This document shows, in pieces, positions 10,938-21,450 of a DNA stretch of 28,960 nt; the first letter of the stretch is position 1; each line of letters opens with the position of its first letter. A model generated the notes under the pieces. The model was not told the origin of the DNA. It made no database searches and was given only the letters and a program-made list of their open reading frames with translations. Source of the DNA: Spirogloea muscicola (lineage: Eukaryota > Streptophyta > Zygnematophyceae > Spirogloeales > Spirogloeaceae); the NCBI GenBank assembly GCA_009602725.1, contig WELB01000135.1, forward strand, positions 194,910 to 223,869, read 5' to 3'. The position numbers were made by a program, and so were the translations under genes.

Positions 10938-13900
10938 TCATTCATCGCCCTCGCCACTGGCATCAGCTCGGCGGTGGACGCCCTGAGCTCGGTACAGCTC
11001 AGCCACCTGGAACATTAAAGTACAGATTATCACCTCGCACCGGAACCGGACAAGCTCCTCCCAACACCCAATCTCTTGAAGGTCTTGAAGAACATGGGTC
11101 GTATGGCTTTGATCATGACGAGGGCTTGCTGTCTTTGAGTCTACCTGCTCTGCCGATGTCGCTTGCTCTGGCTGCTTATCTTCCCGCACCCGCAGGAACC
11201 TCGGAAACCTCAGCGCAATGCCCTGTCGAAGAGCCAAACGAGTGAAAGTGTGTCGCTCGCCACAATGCCACTCATTATAGCCACACAGGGACAGGAGCGC
11301 ATCACATCCAGGACCTTGCCCTTCTGTCTGGTACCCACAAGACAGTCAGTGCCCTGTGGTGTGATGCATGAAGAGGACATTTTGCAACACGCATGCAGTT
11401 ACCTTCACCGGGTCCACAGCACCGCAGGCGGCCTTGTGCATGGGGCTGATGGACAGGTCTGCGGCCTTCACTTCCCACACTTGGCTTGGCAAGAACCAAA
11501 CATCCACGGGCAACGTTTCGCCGTACCGATAGTAGGGCTGCGGAGGACGAGGCCAGCAAGTAAGACCTGCAAGCGGTCTTTATCTTTGCGTCTGGGAATA
11601 TGGCATTGGGCTTGAGTTTAGTATTAAAGAGTACAGGGTGCCGGACTCATCACCAGGCTTTGAAGCGCAAGTCAGGCAGTCCAGCATAAGCTGTCATGCT
11701 CTCACAAGCTGCTGCAAGTTTCAAAGTAGCGAGAATGGGCCTTGCATAGCTGCATGTGCAATTGACTTGAATTAAACAAAAGCATCTGTGAGCTCCTCAC
11801 CGGAGGCCTGGGTATGACGTGTTGTTTCAGCGAGGCAGACAGCTCCTCCAAGATGGCCTCCGAGAAGCCGGTTCCTGCACAGCAACAACTCAACCAATGG
11901 CGTCAACATCCTCACCCTTTCTTGTAAGCCAGCTGTTGTGCAGCTAGCACGCTTTGCTGATTCAGGAGAGTGGTGCCTTTAAATACTGGGTCATGGGTGT
12001 TATGTGCGAAGTTGGTTAATAATCCTTTTCACACTTCTTCTGGAGATTATGGGCTGACCAAGACGCAGCAGATATCTATCATTTAAGCTAGATTACAGCC
12101 TCAGGGTCATCAATATGGTGCTCCCATCCACGCAGGATGGTCTGGTCATACGCATCTTGTAATTTCAATTAGCTCAGAGACTGGTGTTACAGCTTGAGCT
12201 ACAGGCATTGATCACATGTGCATCAAAGCAGGGTGGAGCCCAGTCAATAAGAACTTTTGGCAATACCAATCTTGGTGATGCTCTGGTACTCCTCCGAGGT
12301 GTCATCATAGCAGGCCAAGAGGAAAGCCCCAAAAACTCCTGCACGTGCCAAAGTTGGGCTATGCTGCATCAGATGGCTACTTTGTCGTGTCGTGGAGACT
12401 TCACTCACTCCAAATCCGTCCATAGAGGGCACAAGCTGATTAACAATGGCACAAGTCATCTATCTGGAGCTAACTTGCATCTGCTGAGACTTTTTGTATC
12501 AGCTTGGCGAGCAGCAAGGCACGGCCAATGCATGGTCGCATGCATCCTCAGAGGCAGAGTACCAGACAGACCTGCCCGCTTGCCGCGGCCATGGAAGGCG
12601 CCTATGACCACCAGGTCCAGAGAATCGCCCAAGCTGTGTCGAAGAGAGGTGCAAGGGTGGGGCATTGCTTTTGGCTAAACACGTGAGAGGAATGGCACAG
12701 GAACCACGGCTGAGACGGCACATGAACCACAACTTACAAAGTCATAGATGCGTCCAGAAGAAGAAGTGAGGGAAGGGGAGGAGTGTTGGGGGGCGCGCGC
12801 TCACTTGTCCATGTAGTCCTTCTTGAGCTTGAGCCAATTGTTGGACCGCTTGGCGGGCTCGTACGTGGCATCGTGCTCCAGCGTCTTCACCATCAGACCC
12901 TCGCAACTGCGAGACAAGCGAGGCACTCGGTGCTCACACTGAGGATACGAAGTCTTGCAGCAAAGCTCTGGACGCAAGCTGCCTTGCAGCATGACGAAGG
13001 CTTTCTGGCGCAACCCTTGGTCCTTGCAGTAGTCACCTCTGCTTCACAGCTTCATTGAGGAAGGACTGGATCTCCTCTACGTCGCTGGCAGTAATCGCTG
13101 TGGCGAATTTGAACTCGCCTTCGACCTCTTGGAATGACTCATACAAGGCCTGCGAGCTCATACCACTACCATGTGCCAGTCAAGGAGCCACAACACCCCG
13201 TTGAGAGTTTTCAATCAGGCCAGCCACCCATTAAGTGACTGAAATGCTGCAATCGAGGCAACCTTCAAGATGGTGAGACCGAGAGCAGCATGACAGTGGT
13301 GGGTACCTGAGACTGTGCAGGTCATCACCTTGCGGCGGTCGGCCAGCTGCTCGTGCAGCAGCTCGCGGCCGTTGATGTAGAGCAAGTCGAACGCAAAGAT
13401 GCACACCTGCACCTTGATGTCGCCAACTATGACGCCCTTCTTGGCACGCGTGCTCAGGACCTGAAAAGCGCGACCCATGTGCATGCTCAGATGCTCTGGA
13501 GCAGCTAGTGTAATAGCACCATGTGTAAGGCCATTAAAGAGTTGTTAAATGACTTCGAGAGTGCTTGTTTGGCGGCGCAACCTGGAATGGGAGGATGCGC
13601 TTCTGCTCGCGGTCGTACGCCACCGCCTCGCAGTCCAGCACGAAGGATGTGATGCCCTCTTTCTTGTACCTGCCAGGGCCACGGCGTCAAGTGGCAAGAT
13701 TTGCGAAGCACTGCATATTTACCTGCTTACGACATTGTAATACCATCAGTGAAATCATCAGTGAGATTGATGTATCTAGTCAAACTCCGAGCTACCTTTC
13801 AGGAGTGCAGACACATTGGAGACTGAAGAGCCTGGCAACACTTCCTGAGACTCAGACAAATTTTGACTTGCTGCGACCAGCTTGGGCCGCAATAGGATGC

Positions 13901-16900
13901 TGCCAAGGCCATGCATGCGCAGTGACCTCTTCATGGTGGCGACGATGTCTGGGTACTTCTGGGTGTTGCGCTCTGCGTTGCGGCTGTAGATCTCGACGCT
14001 GCCGTCCTCCGGGCAGTGTATCTGTGGAGCCCCGGCGCAGGGGATGGTGGTCAATACTAGCCATTGACGAGGCTACCATGACCACCGACCCTAGCGCTGC
14101 ATGACTTGGCAGCATTCTGCAGACCTTAAAAGTCATTAGAAAATCTTTAGATTGGGTTGTCATTTAGTGTTGATTGGCACAATTGCATAGATGACTCACC
14201 TGCGCGCGCTCGCCATCGTACTTGTATTCGCATGTGAAGACAGAGTTCTGGAACTTGTCGAGGACCTCGGAGATGCCGCGTGTGGGCTTGGCCAGCATCG
14301 GCCCGACGGGCGTGCCCGGTATGAAGCGGCAGCGCTCGGGCAGCGCACGAACGCCGCCGGGCTCCAGCAGCGCCGGCACGACAATGTCGTAGTTGGGCAG
14401 CACCGAGAACACCTGCTTCATGATTCGCACAGCCTGGCACATGGCAAACATGCATGCAGCGAGATTGTCAGCGAGATTGAGCAATGCCGAGCTCACTGAC
14501 ACTCTTGGGACTGAACATTCTGGCAAGATCCTAGGAGAATGATGTTAACGGATATCAATAACTCCTGCGATGGGACTTGATCTCCTGACACTGAATCAAT
14601 CAGCTCGGCAGCAGGGTCTGCACTGGTCACCTCCTCCAAGCGTGCAGGAAGATCAGCTGTGGAAGGTGGAGGTTGCTCGGCGAGCACAGCCGCCTGCGCG
14701 AGCGCTGCAAGCACCGTCTGCTCAGCGAGCCCAATGCGCATCTTGCCCTGCAGCAGGCGCACGATGAAGAGCGGCTCCACATCGCGCGCCGCCACGATGA
14801 GCTGCTTCATCCGCGCTCGCTTCTTGTCCACGCTCTCTTTCCCAGCCTCCTGCGCCGCACAACGATGACCGCCTAATGGCCGGAGTCAGGGTTTAGCAAT
14901 ACAATCTTAACGGATTCGGTTATGCCTCAGGGTCTAGACTGGCAGGTGTGCACCGACAAGCGCCGGAGCGGAGCGAGGATCCCAGCTCAACACCGCACAA
15001 GCGGTTTTTCCAGGGTAGCTGACCTTGGCTATGAAGCGGAACGCCTCGAGGACCTTGGCGCAGGCCAGCGGCGGGGCCGGGAACATGGTGCGCTGCGTCG
15101 TGCGGCTAGCCCGTGCAACGAGCCCCAGGTCGCCGCATTCCTGACAACTTCGTCCGCCGCCGCTGGCCGGTCAGCGTGATGTCGGGGCGCTCGCCGAGCC
15201 GACTGGTGAGTGGAGGCGGCGGTCATCAGCAGCGCTCACTCACCTTGTATTCGGCCTTGATCTGGGCCTCGCGGCGGCCGGTCGCATCAGCAAGGGCCTT
15301 GACGATGGTCGCGTCGCCGATCCCAAGCTCCACGCCCTCGTGCGACGGCGCCACCTTGTTGGCGGCGAGGTACACCACCGCCAGGAGGTCTGCCGGCGTC
15401 GTCGCCATGACGGCAAGGAACAACTTGCACATGATCTCGCCGATCGCCAGCCGGCCCGACTCCTTGGCCACCTCTGCGCGTGCGGCAGTCATGCAAGGCT
15501 CAGCCTATTCGTGTGCAAAGCACCGCATTAAGGTTAAGACTGAAGTGGTTAGCCAAAGTGCTTTACCCTCAAAGGCTCTGGCGAGGGCGAGGAACGGCAC
15601 GGGCTCGCCCGGCTGCCAGGAGGCAGCAGCCGTCGGATCGAAGCTGGTGAGGCGCGCGGCGGCCGCGGCAGCTCCGTCTGCACCGCCCTTGGCCTTGGCC
15701 TTGGCCTTGGCCTTGGTCTTGCCGCCGGCGGCGAGCGCCCTGGCGCCCTCCATCAGCCGCTCCTCCGCCGCGTCCCCAGGAGCTGCCCCCGCAGCTTCGC
15801 TGTCGCTGCTGGCCCCGTCGCTGCCGTCGTGGTCCAAATCCTCGCTGCTCGCCAGGCTGCCCGGTGCGACTGCGCCGTCAGCAAGTGCCGTATCCGCTGC
15901 CGGTATCACCGCCTGATCTTCCTCCATTGCCGCCACCGCAGTTGGTTGCCCATTGGTACTCGAGCACTGCAGTGATGGCCCCCGGCCTTGTCCGCTGCTG
16001 GCGGCGGCGGGGCCGTCGTCCTCGTTGTTGTCATCAAGCAGCACCTGGCGCCGCTTGCGGCGCAGCGGCCGCCGTGCATCTGCGCCCTCTGCAGATGTCC
16101 TGGGGGACGGCCCAGCCTCGGCGGCCACCGTCTCGCCGACCCGCCTGGCTGGCTCGCCTCTGGCCTCTTCCTCCTCGGCGTCAGTCACGGCCTCTGATGG
16201 CGGCGCGTTGACGTGCTTGCCAAGCACGTTCGCGTAGGGTTTCTCCTGCGGCGTCGCTGCAGCCGGTGTCCTGGGGACGGCTTCCACCTCGCCATTCCCC
16301 TCGGCAGCCGCCAGTTCACCGTCCATTGGCGCCTTGGCTGCACAATTGACATGGGTGCGCGGGTCACAGCTAGACACACAACGCCGGCTGACGCCCAGGT
16401 AACGACTACGCTAATGACTTTGCTAATTCATTTTCCTATGCGTAAAAGGAATTGAAGCTCAGCCTTAGACGCAAATGCACTCGGCCGGGGCGGCAGACTG
16501 TCACCTGGCGACCTGGGTTCACCGCGGACAAGCCGCCGGTGACGCTTCCGGGCGAGCAGGGGGTCGACGGCACTCGGCGCCTCGCTCAGGACGGCGCCTT
16601 GCGCGGCGTCGGCCTCGCTGCCCGGCGCAGCCACAGGCGCAGCGGCGCCCGCCGATGGCGGAGCATTTCCGGCAGCTGCGGCGTTGCATCGCCAGGAGCA
16701 GGGCCTCCGTCAAAGTCCATCAAAGGGCCAACATGAGAATTGAACAAGGGTCTCATGAAAAGGATTGATAAGAATCTGAGGCTTCCACAGCCGAGAGGGC
16801 TTGCCTGCCGGAGAGTCGTGCAGGGCCGCCGCCGGGGCTTCACCGGCCGCGTCGGCTTCTTCGCCGCCGCCGCCTCCCGCTTTAGCGGGGGCTGCCGCCG

Positions 16901-17018
16901 CCGCCGCCGCCGCCGTGGTGACTGGCGCAGCTGCCGGGCGGTGGTTCTGGAAGAAGGCCCCGATGGACGTCTGCCGCGACGGCGGCGCCGGCCCTGGCGC
17001 CGCCGCCGCTGGCCTCAT
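10938..17018 (-). CDS. LIG1: ATP-dependent DNA ligase 1
   Basis: Seals Okazaki fragments and repair nicks in the nucleus; plant homologues also reach organelles. Eighteen exons (minus): 17018-16805, 16675-16505, 16337-15567, 15473-15244, 15140-15024, 14849-14631, 14433-14200, 14021-13927, 13669-13582, 13460-13329, 13149-13037, 12906-12805, 12633-12572, 12338-12267, 11874-11801, 11537-11403, 11222-11145, 11006-10938. Every phase matches, giving 991 residues. The N terminus has a PCNA-binding PIP box QTSIGAFF (residues 16-23), then a long disordered region with a basic RRKRRQ cluster and a Lys-Ala repeat. The DNA-binding domain follows ([29 protein letters not shown]). The adenylation domain has the catalytic Lys in KYDGER (about K645), [17 protein letters not shown] and [10 protein letters not shown]. 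The OB-fold domain ends [12 protein letters not shown]. Exon 1 may instead end at 16844 with a GT donor of the same phase (978 residues). Upstream sequence is lost in the adapter/N gap, so an organelle-targeting extension cannot be excluded. Confidence 0.96.
15689..15718. repeat. CCTTGG hexanucleotide repeat within LIG1
   Basis: Consecutive CTTGGC/CCTTGG units inside LIG1 exon 3 encode an alternating Lys-Ala run ([13 protein letters not shown]) in the disordered N-terminal region. A likely length-variable basic segment. Confidence 0.8.
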
Positions 17019-17028
17019 CGCCGCCGCC

Positions 17029-17038
17029 AGATCGGAAG

Positions 17039-17041
<3 letters not shown>
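17029..17041 (+). other. Illumina adapter sequence left in the assembly
   Basis: AGATCGGAAGAGC is the exact 13-base start of the standard Illumina TruSeq adapter. It lies 10 bases upstream of the LIG1 start codon and runs directly into a poly(A) block and an N gap. This is an artefact, not biology. Confidence 0.97.
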
Positions 17042-17095
<54 letters not shown>

Positions 17096-17698
17096 NNNNN
17101 NNNNNNNNNNNNNNNNNNNNNNNNNNNNNNNNNNNNNNNNNNNNNNNNNNNNNNNNNNNNNNNNNNNNNNNNNNNNNNNNNNNNNNNNNNNNNNNNNNNN
17201 NNNNNNNNNNNNNNNNNNNNNNNNNNNNNNNNNNNNNNNNNNNNNNNNNNNNNNNNNNNNNNNNNNNNNNNNNNNNNNNNNNNNNNNNNNNNNNNNNNNN
17301 NNNNNNNNNNNNNNNNNNNNNNNNNNNNNNNNNNNNNNNNNNNNNNNNNNNNNNNNNNNNNNNNNNNNNNNNNNNNNNNNNNNNNNNNNNNNNNNNNNNN
17401 NNNNNNNNNNNNNNNNNNNNNNNNNNNNNNNNNNNNNNNNNNNNNNNNNNNNNNNNNNNNNNNNNNNNNNNNNNNNNNNNNNNNNNNNNNNNNNNNNNNN
17501 NNNNNNNNNNNNNNNNNNNNNNNNNNNNNNNNNNNNNNNNNNNNNNNNNNNNNNNNNNNNNNNNNNNNNNNNNNNNNNNNNNNNNNNNNNNNNNNNNNNN
17601 NNNNNNNNNNNNNNNNNNNNNNNNNNNNNNNNNNNNNNNNNNNNNNNNNNNNNNNNNNNNNNNNNNNNNNNNNNNNNNNNNNNNNNNNNNNNNNNNNN
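17042..17698. other. Artefactual poly(A) run and scaffold gap (N)
   Basis: Fifty-four consecutive A (17042-17095) follow the adapter, as in reads that run past a short insert. Then come 603 N (17096-17698). The true sequence between LIG1 and homoserine dehydrogenase, including both promoters and the 5' exon(s) of the latter, is missing. Lys- or Phe-run open frames across it are meaningless. Confidence 0.98.
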
Positions 17699-20373
17699 CC
17701 GCGGCCGCCGCCGCCGCCGACGCCGGCGAGCCTCCGCCAGTCCCGGAGCTGTCCGACGCCGCGCTCGCCGCCATCGCCGACCTCAAGCGCTCGGGCAGGC
17801 CCCTGGCGGACCTCGACGCCGGTGCGCTCTGGGCCGTCCGCCCGCGCCGCCTCGAGCTCTGGCGGGGCGAGCGCCTTGATTTCCAGCGGGCCGCCGGCGC
17901 AGCTCCTGCTTGCCGGTCCTCCGGCCGCTCACCTCCAGCATGGGAGCTGCCGGCGCCAGGGATCGGCGGCGTGGAGCTGCGGCGCTTGGGGGCCGGCGGT
18001 GCCGCCTTGGACGACGTCCTCGCGGCCGTGCAGGCCGCCACCCCAGGTGACACCAGCGAACCAGGCTAAACCCTAAGCCCTAAGCCCTAAACCCTAAACC
18101 CCAAACCCTAACCTGTCACCCTAAATTCTTAACCACAAACCATAAATCCCTGGAAGTTAGACCCTGAACCTAACCCCAATCTCTAAACCTAAACACTTAT
18201 ATCCCGGAACCTAGGTGGTTAGCACCAAGTGGTATAGGGTATGGTGCCGATCGTCGAAGCTGCCGTGGGACGCAGCCGTGCTTGACCGGTCGCGCAGCAG
18301 CGCCTGCTGTCTGCGAGGCTGCGGCGGCCGCGGCGCCGGGCCTGGCTCTGGCCTGGCACAGGACGGCGGCCTGTCCCTCACTAACACCCCCACCCCTACT
18401 CTTAAAGCCTAACACTAAGACCCTCTCCTGAGGGCGGCTGGCGTGCGGTGGCAGGCCTCGTGGTGGTGGACTGCACGGCGAGCGACGCAGTGGGCCCGCT
18501 CTGGGCCGCCGCCGCCGCGCGCGGCGCCTGCCTCGTGCTCGCCAACAAGAAGCCCCTCACCACAACGCTGGTGCGCCGCCGCCCATGCTCAGCGCCGACC
18601 GCTTCTACGGCAATGGGAGCCAGGGGCAGCATTGCAGTAGCCGCTCCCAGCCAATCCGCTGACGGCTTACTCGTGTTGTCTTGCGACAGGCCATATACGA
18701 CGGCATCACCGCAGCAGGCCGCCGCTTGCGCTGCGAGTCCACGGTCAGCTCCAGCCCCTGCACTACACTTCTTGAGTTCGTCTTACGATTCAGATCGTAA
18801 CCTCAAGCCAGCAACCGCGAGCTGACGCTGGCCGCCGTGGCAGGTCGGTGCGGGCCTGCCCATCATGGCCGCGCTCGCGCGGCTGGTCGCCGCCGGCGAC
18901 CCCGTGTGCAGGATCGCCGGCCTGCTCAGCGGTGCGGGCGCGCTTCCCTGGCCGGAGCTTGCACTCGGCACAGGTGGCGCCATCGGCGAGCTCATGGCGG
19001 TGCCGCTTCCTCTGTGCCAGGCACGCTCGGGTACGTCATGAGCGAGGTGCAGGGCGGGCGGCGCATCAGCGACGTCGTGCGGGCCGCCAGGGCGCTCGGG
19101 TTCACCGAGCCCGACCCCCGCGACGACCTCAGTGGCGTGGACGTTGCCCGCAAGGTTGACGTCGAACGACATCCCCAGTCACTGCTACTTGTTCTGAAAT
19201 CCTAGACCTCACTGGATCCTGCGTTCTTTAGTGAATACCCAGGAAAGAGTGATGCGCTGACGCCTTGCCAGGCGCTGCGCTGCAGGCGCTGATCATGGCG
19301 CGCCACCTGGGCTGGCGCATCGGCCTGGAGGACATTGAGGTCGGTCAGCCCTCCATTCGCCCAGAGGACGCTCGCTGACCACAATGTGAGGACTGTCGCA
19401 TGAGCAAGGCCGCTCACTTGAGCATATGTGTATGCTAGACGGGTTGCCATCACTGGGGCACCGAGGAAGGCGCGCACTCGAAGCTGCAGTCTCATGGTCC
19501 CAAGCAGGCCTAAGTGGAACAATTTAAGCCCTGAAGCAAAATCCTGTATCCTTACATTCACATTCTAATCACAACGCACCAGCCTAAGATGCTAAGGCCT
19601 GACCTGGTATATGGACGCGCACTGCGTGGCAGGTGGAGAGCCTGTATGACAGCAGCATGGACCCGGCTCGGATGCCCCTGGACCGCTTCATGGAGGACGG
19701 CCTGAGCACCTTGGACGAGAGCTTCGCACGCCGCGCGGAGGCGGCGCAGGCCCGGGGCTGTGTCCTCCGATACGTGGCGAGCATCGAGGGTGGCAGGTGC
19801 AGTCACCGCCACCAGCGCATTTTGAGCATGCCAGCTCTGCCACAATCCGTCACATACACATGGCAGACTAATCTGAGCTTGCCATGGCAGCAGGTACTGC
19901 AACTTAATTTACCCTGCATGCGGCCGCTTGATCTTAGGACCTAGCTTGGATGCGGGCTGTCGGCCAGGTGCTGCGTCGGCGTAAAGGAGGTCCTCGTCTC
20001 CAGCCCCCTAGGACTGCTGTGCGGCAGCAACAACTTGGTGCGCAGCCCGCCCCCTCCTTGCTGACGATGTGCCTCTGTGCACCACGTCTGACCACGACCT
20101 GCCCACCACAGAAGTGGAGGCAGATGTCTGCCTCCATGCATGCTGCAAGATCCAGACCAGCTGCTCCACTTGCAGTTATTTGTGTCACACATGCAGTTGG
20201 TGGTGTGCTCTGACAGGCAGGCAATTCTTTTCCTTTGTCAGGTGGAGATTTGGTCGAGCTGCTACCAAACGACGCCACTGGTCATCCAGGGTGCCGGTGC
20301 CGGCGACAAGGCTACGGCTGCTGGCGTGCTCGCTGACATACTCGATCTCCAAGACCTCTTTGCGGTGCGCTGA
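17699..20373 (+). CDS. HSD: Homoserine dehydrogenase, monofunctional type (5' partial)
   Basis: Reduces aspartate semialdehyde to homoserine on the way to Thr, Met and Ile; in plants and algae a plastid activity. Exons visible: 17699-18046 (5' end in the gap), 18455-18570, 18690-18743, 18844-18931, 19021-19154, 19286-19339, 19633-19796, 19968-20037 and 20242-20373. All GT-AG phases agree, giving 385 residues. Conserved blocks are VVVDCTAS, LANKKPLT, CESTVGAGLPIM, LLSGTLGYV and EPDPRDDLSGVDVARK. The last holds the metal-binding Glu, catalytic Asp and Lys that correspond to E208, D219 and K223 of yeast Hom6. It ends VIQGAGAGDKATAAGVLADI and stops, with no ACT domain. The first exon has LKRSGRPLADL, like the K-x-x-G-x-P-L segment of single-domain enzymes. 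The NAD(P)-binding GxGxxG and any transit peptide fall in the gap, so an upstream aspartate kinase domain cannot be formally excluded. The 17699-18046 exon is less certain than the rest. Confidence 0.93.
18066..18208 (+). repeat. Interstitial telomere-like CCCTAAA tract
   Basis: About seven contiguous units of CCCTAAA, CCCTAAG or CCCTAAC at 18066-18113, followed by decaying variants to about 18208 (CCTGAACC, CTCTAAACC, CCTAAAC). A second short set of CCTAAC/CTAAGACC-like units lies at about 18405-18423. The tract lies wholly inside the 18047-18454 intron of homoserine dehydrogenase, whose flanking exons join in frame. The unit matches the plant-type TTTAGGG telomere. Confidence 0.85.
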
Positions 20374-21450
20374 GATTTATATCCTGGCAGCCAAAGAGCT
20401 GCTTCCTCTTATCTATCAGGTTCTTTTGTGGAGGCTCTTACTCCGCAGTCAGCTGAGACACACCAACTAGCGATCAAGGCACTTGAGACAGAGGCGACAT
20501 CCTCACTTCAAGAATCTGCCATGGATAGTCATGGGCATCGGAGATCTCTGGCTATCTGCTTTGGCTGCTTCGTTGCTGTCACGAGCGCTGATCGAATACC
20601 TGTGCACTCCACTGAAGCAACAAGTCGACCTCTCCAGAAGCCGCCAAAGCATGCTCATTGGAACCTCGGCGTCAGAAAAGTAATACTGAGGCCCCACTGA
20701 GGGCACAAGCAGTAGGATGCGCCGCCGGGCTTGCAAGCATTGCAGCCCTGCGTGCACGTCGCCGTGCTGGAGGATTGGAAGCCCTCCTCTGCAGTAGTAG
20801 AGGGTCAACATGCTAGCACTTTGCCTTCCTTCTCCTCGTCAAGAGACTCCAACTTGACTTCAGCAGGCTGAAGCTGTGCTCCATACAGGTCTTCCTGGCG
20901 CGCCATCATTCTTGTCTGGACCACAACATGCATACATGGACTCCAAACCCCAACCTCTTTACAATGACCTGGAGATGCTGAGCCTGATGACATAGACCTG
21001 AGTGTCTAGCCTTGTGCAGTCGAGGGTTTATTGCTCAGGGCTATAATGCAGGGACCCTAAACCTGGGCTTACAGATTGCTGGCTTGCTCAGTTGAGCTTC
21101 GCCCGAGTGGTGTCCACCTGTGCCCACCTGCGTTGTCTTTCCTTCCACAAGGTCGCAGCATACCTCAGCAGGTCCAATTGACAGGTGTGCTTGGTACCTG
21201 GGAAGTGACTGCCCAGCCTGCAACCTGCGGTCTACAAGGCTATACCTTGAAATTTTACCAGCCCCTGCTACTCAGTCCATATTGAAATTGCCATGCCAGC
21301 AGTGGCGGAAAGCTGGCGCGGCACATGCCATTTCAGATAATGTGAACGAGACCCCATCCCAGAGGCTATGGTCACCCGGCAGAAGGACGTCTATTAGCAG
21401 CAAGTAAGCCTCAATGCTTGCAAAGCTGAGCCATGGCAAGAAGAAAAAAA
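20374..21450. other. Convergent spacer between homoserine dehydrogenase and the PIN-domain gene
   Basis: About 1.08 kb between stop codons on opposite strands. No recognisable gene or RNA. It should contain the two 3' UTRs. Confidence 0.5.
21068..21072 (-). terminator. Putative TGTAA poly(A) signal of the PIN-domain gene
   Basis: TGTAA on the minus strand, 379 nt after the stop at 21451. Another lies at 20958-20962. Candidate only. Confidence 0.2.

Noticed and set aside
16710-18069. Long open frames running through the gap with poly-Lys or poly-Phe
   Set aside because: They translate adapter, poly(A) and N; only the parts matching LIG1 exon 1 (minus) and homoserine dehydrogenase (plus) are real.
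18215-18412. GC-rich segment inside the telomere-repeat intron as an extra homoserine dehydrogenase exon
   Set aside because: The flanking exons already join in phase and restore a conserved block; no frame here resembles the enzyme.
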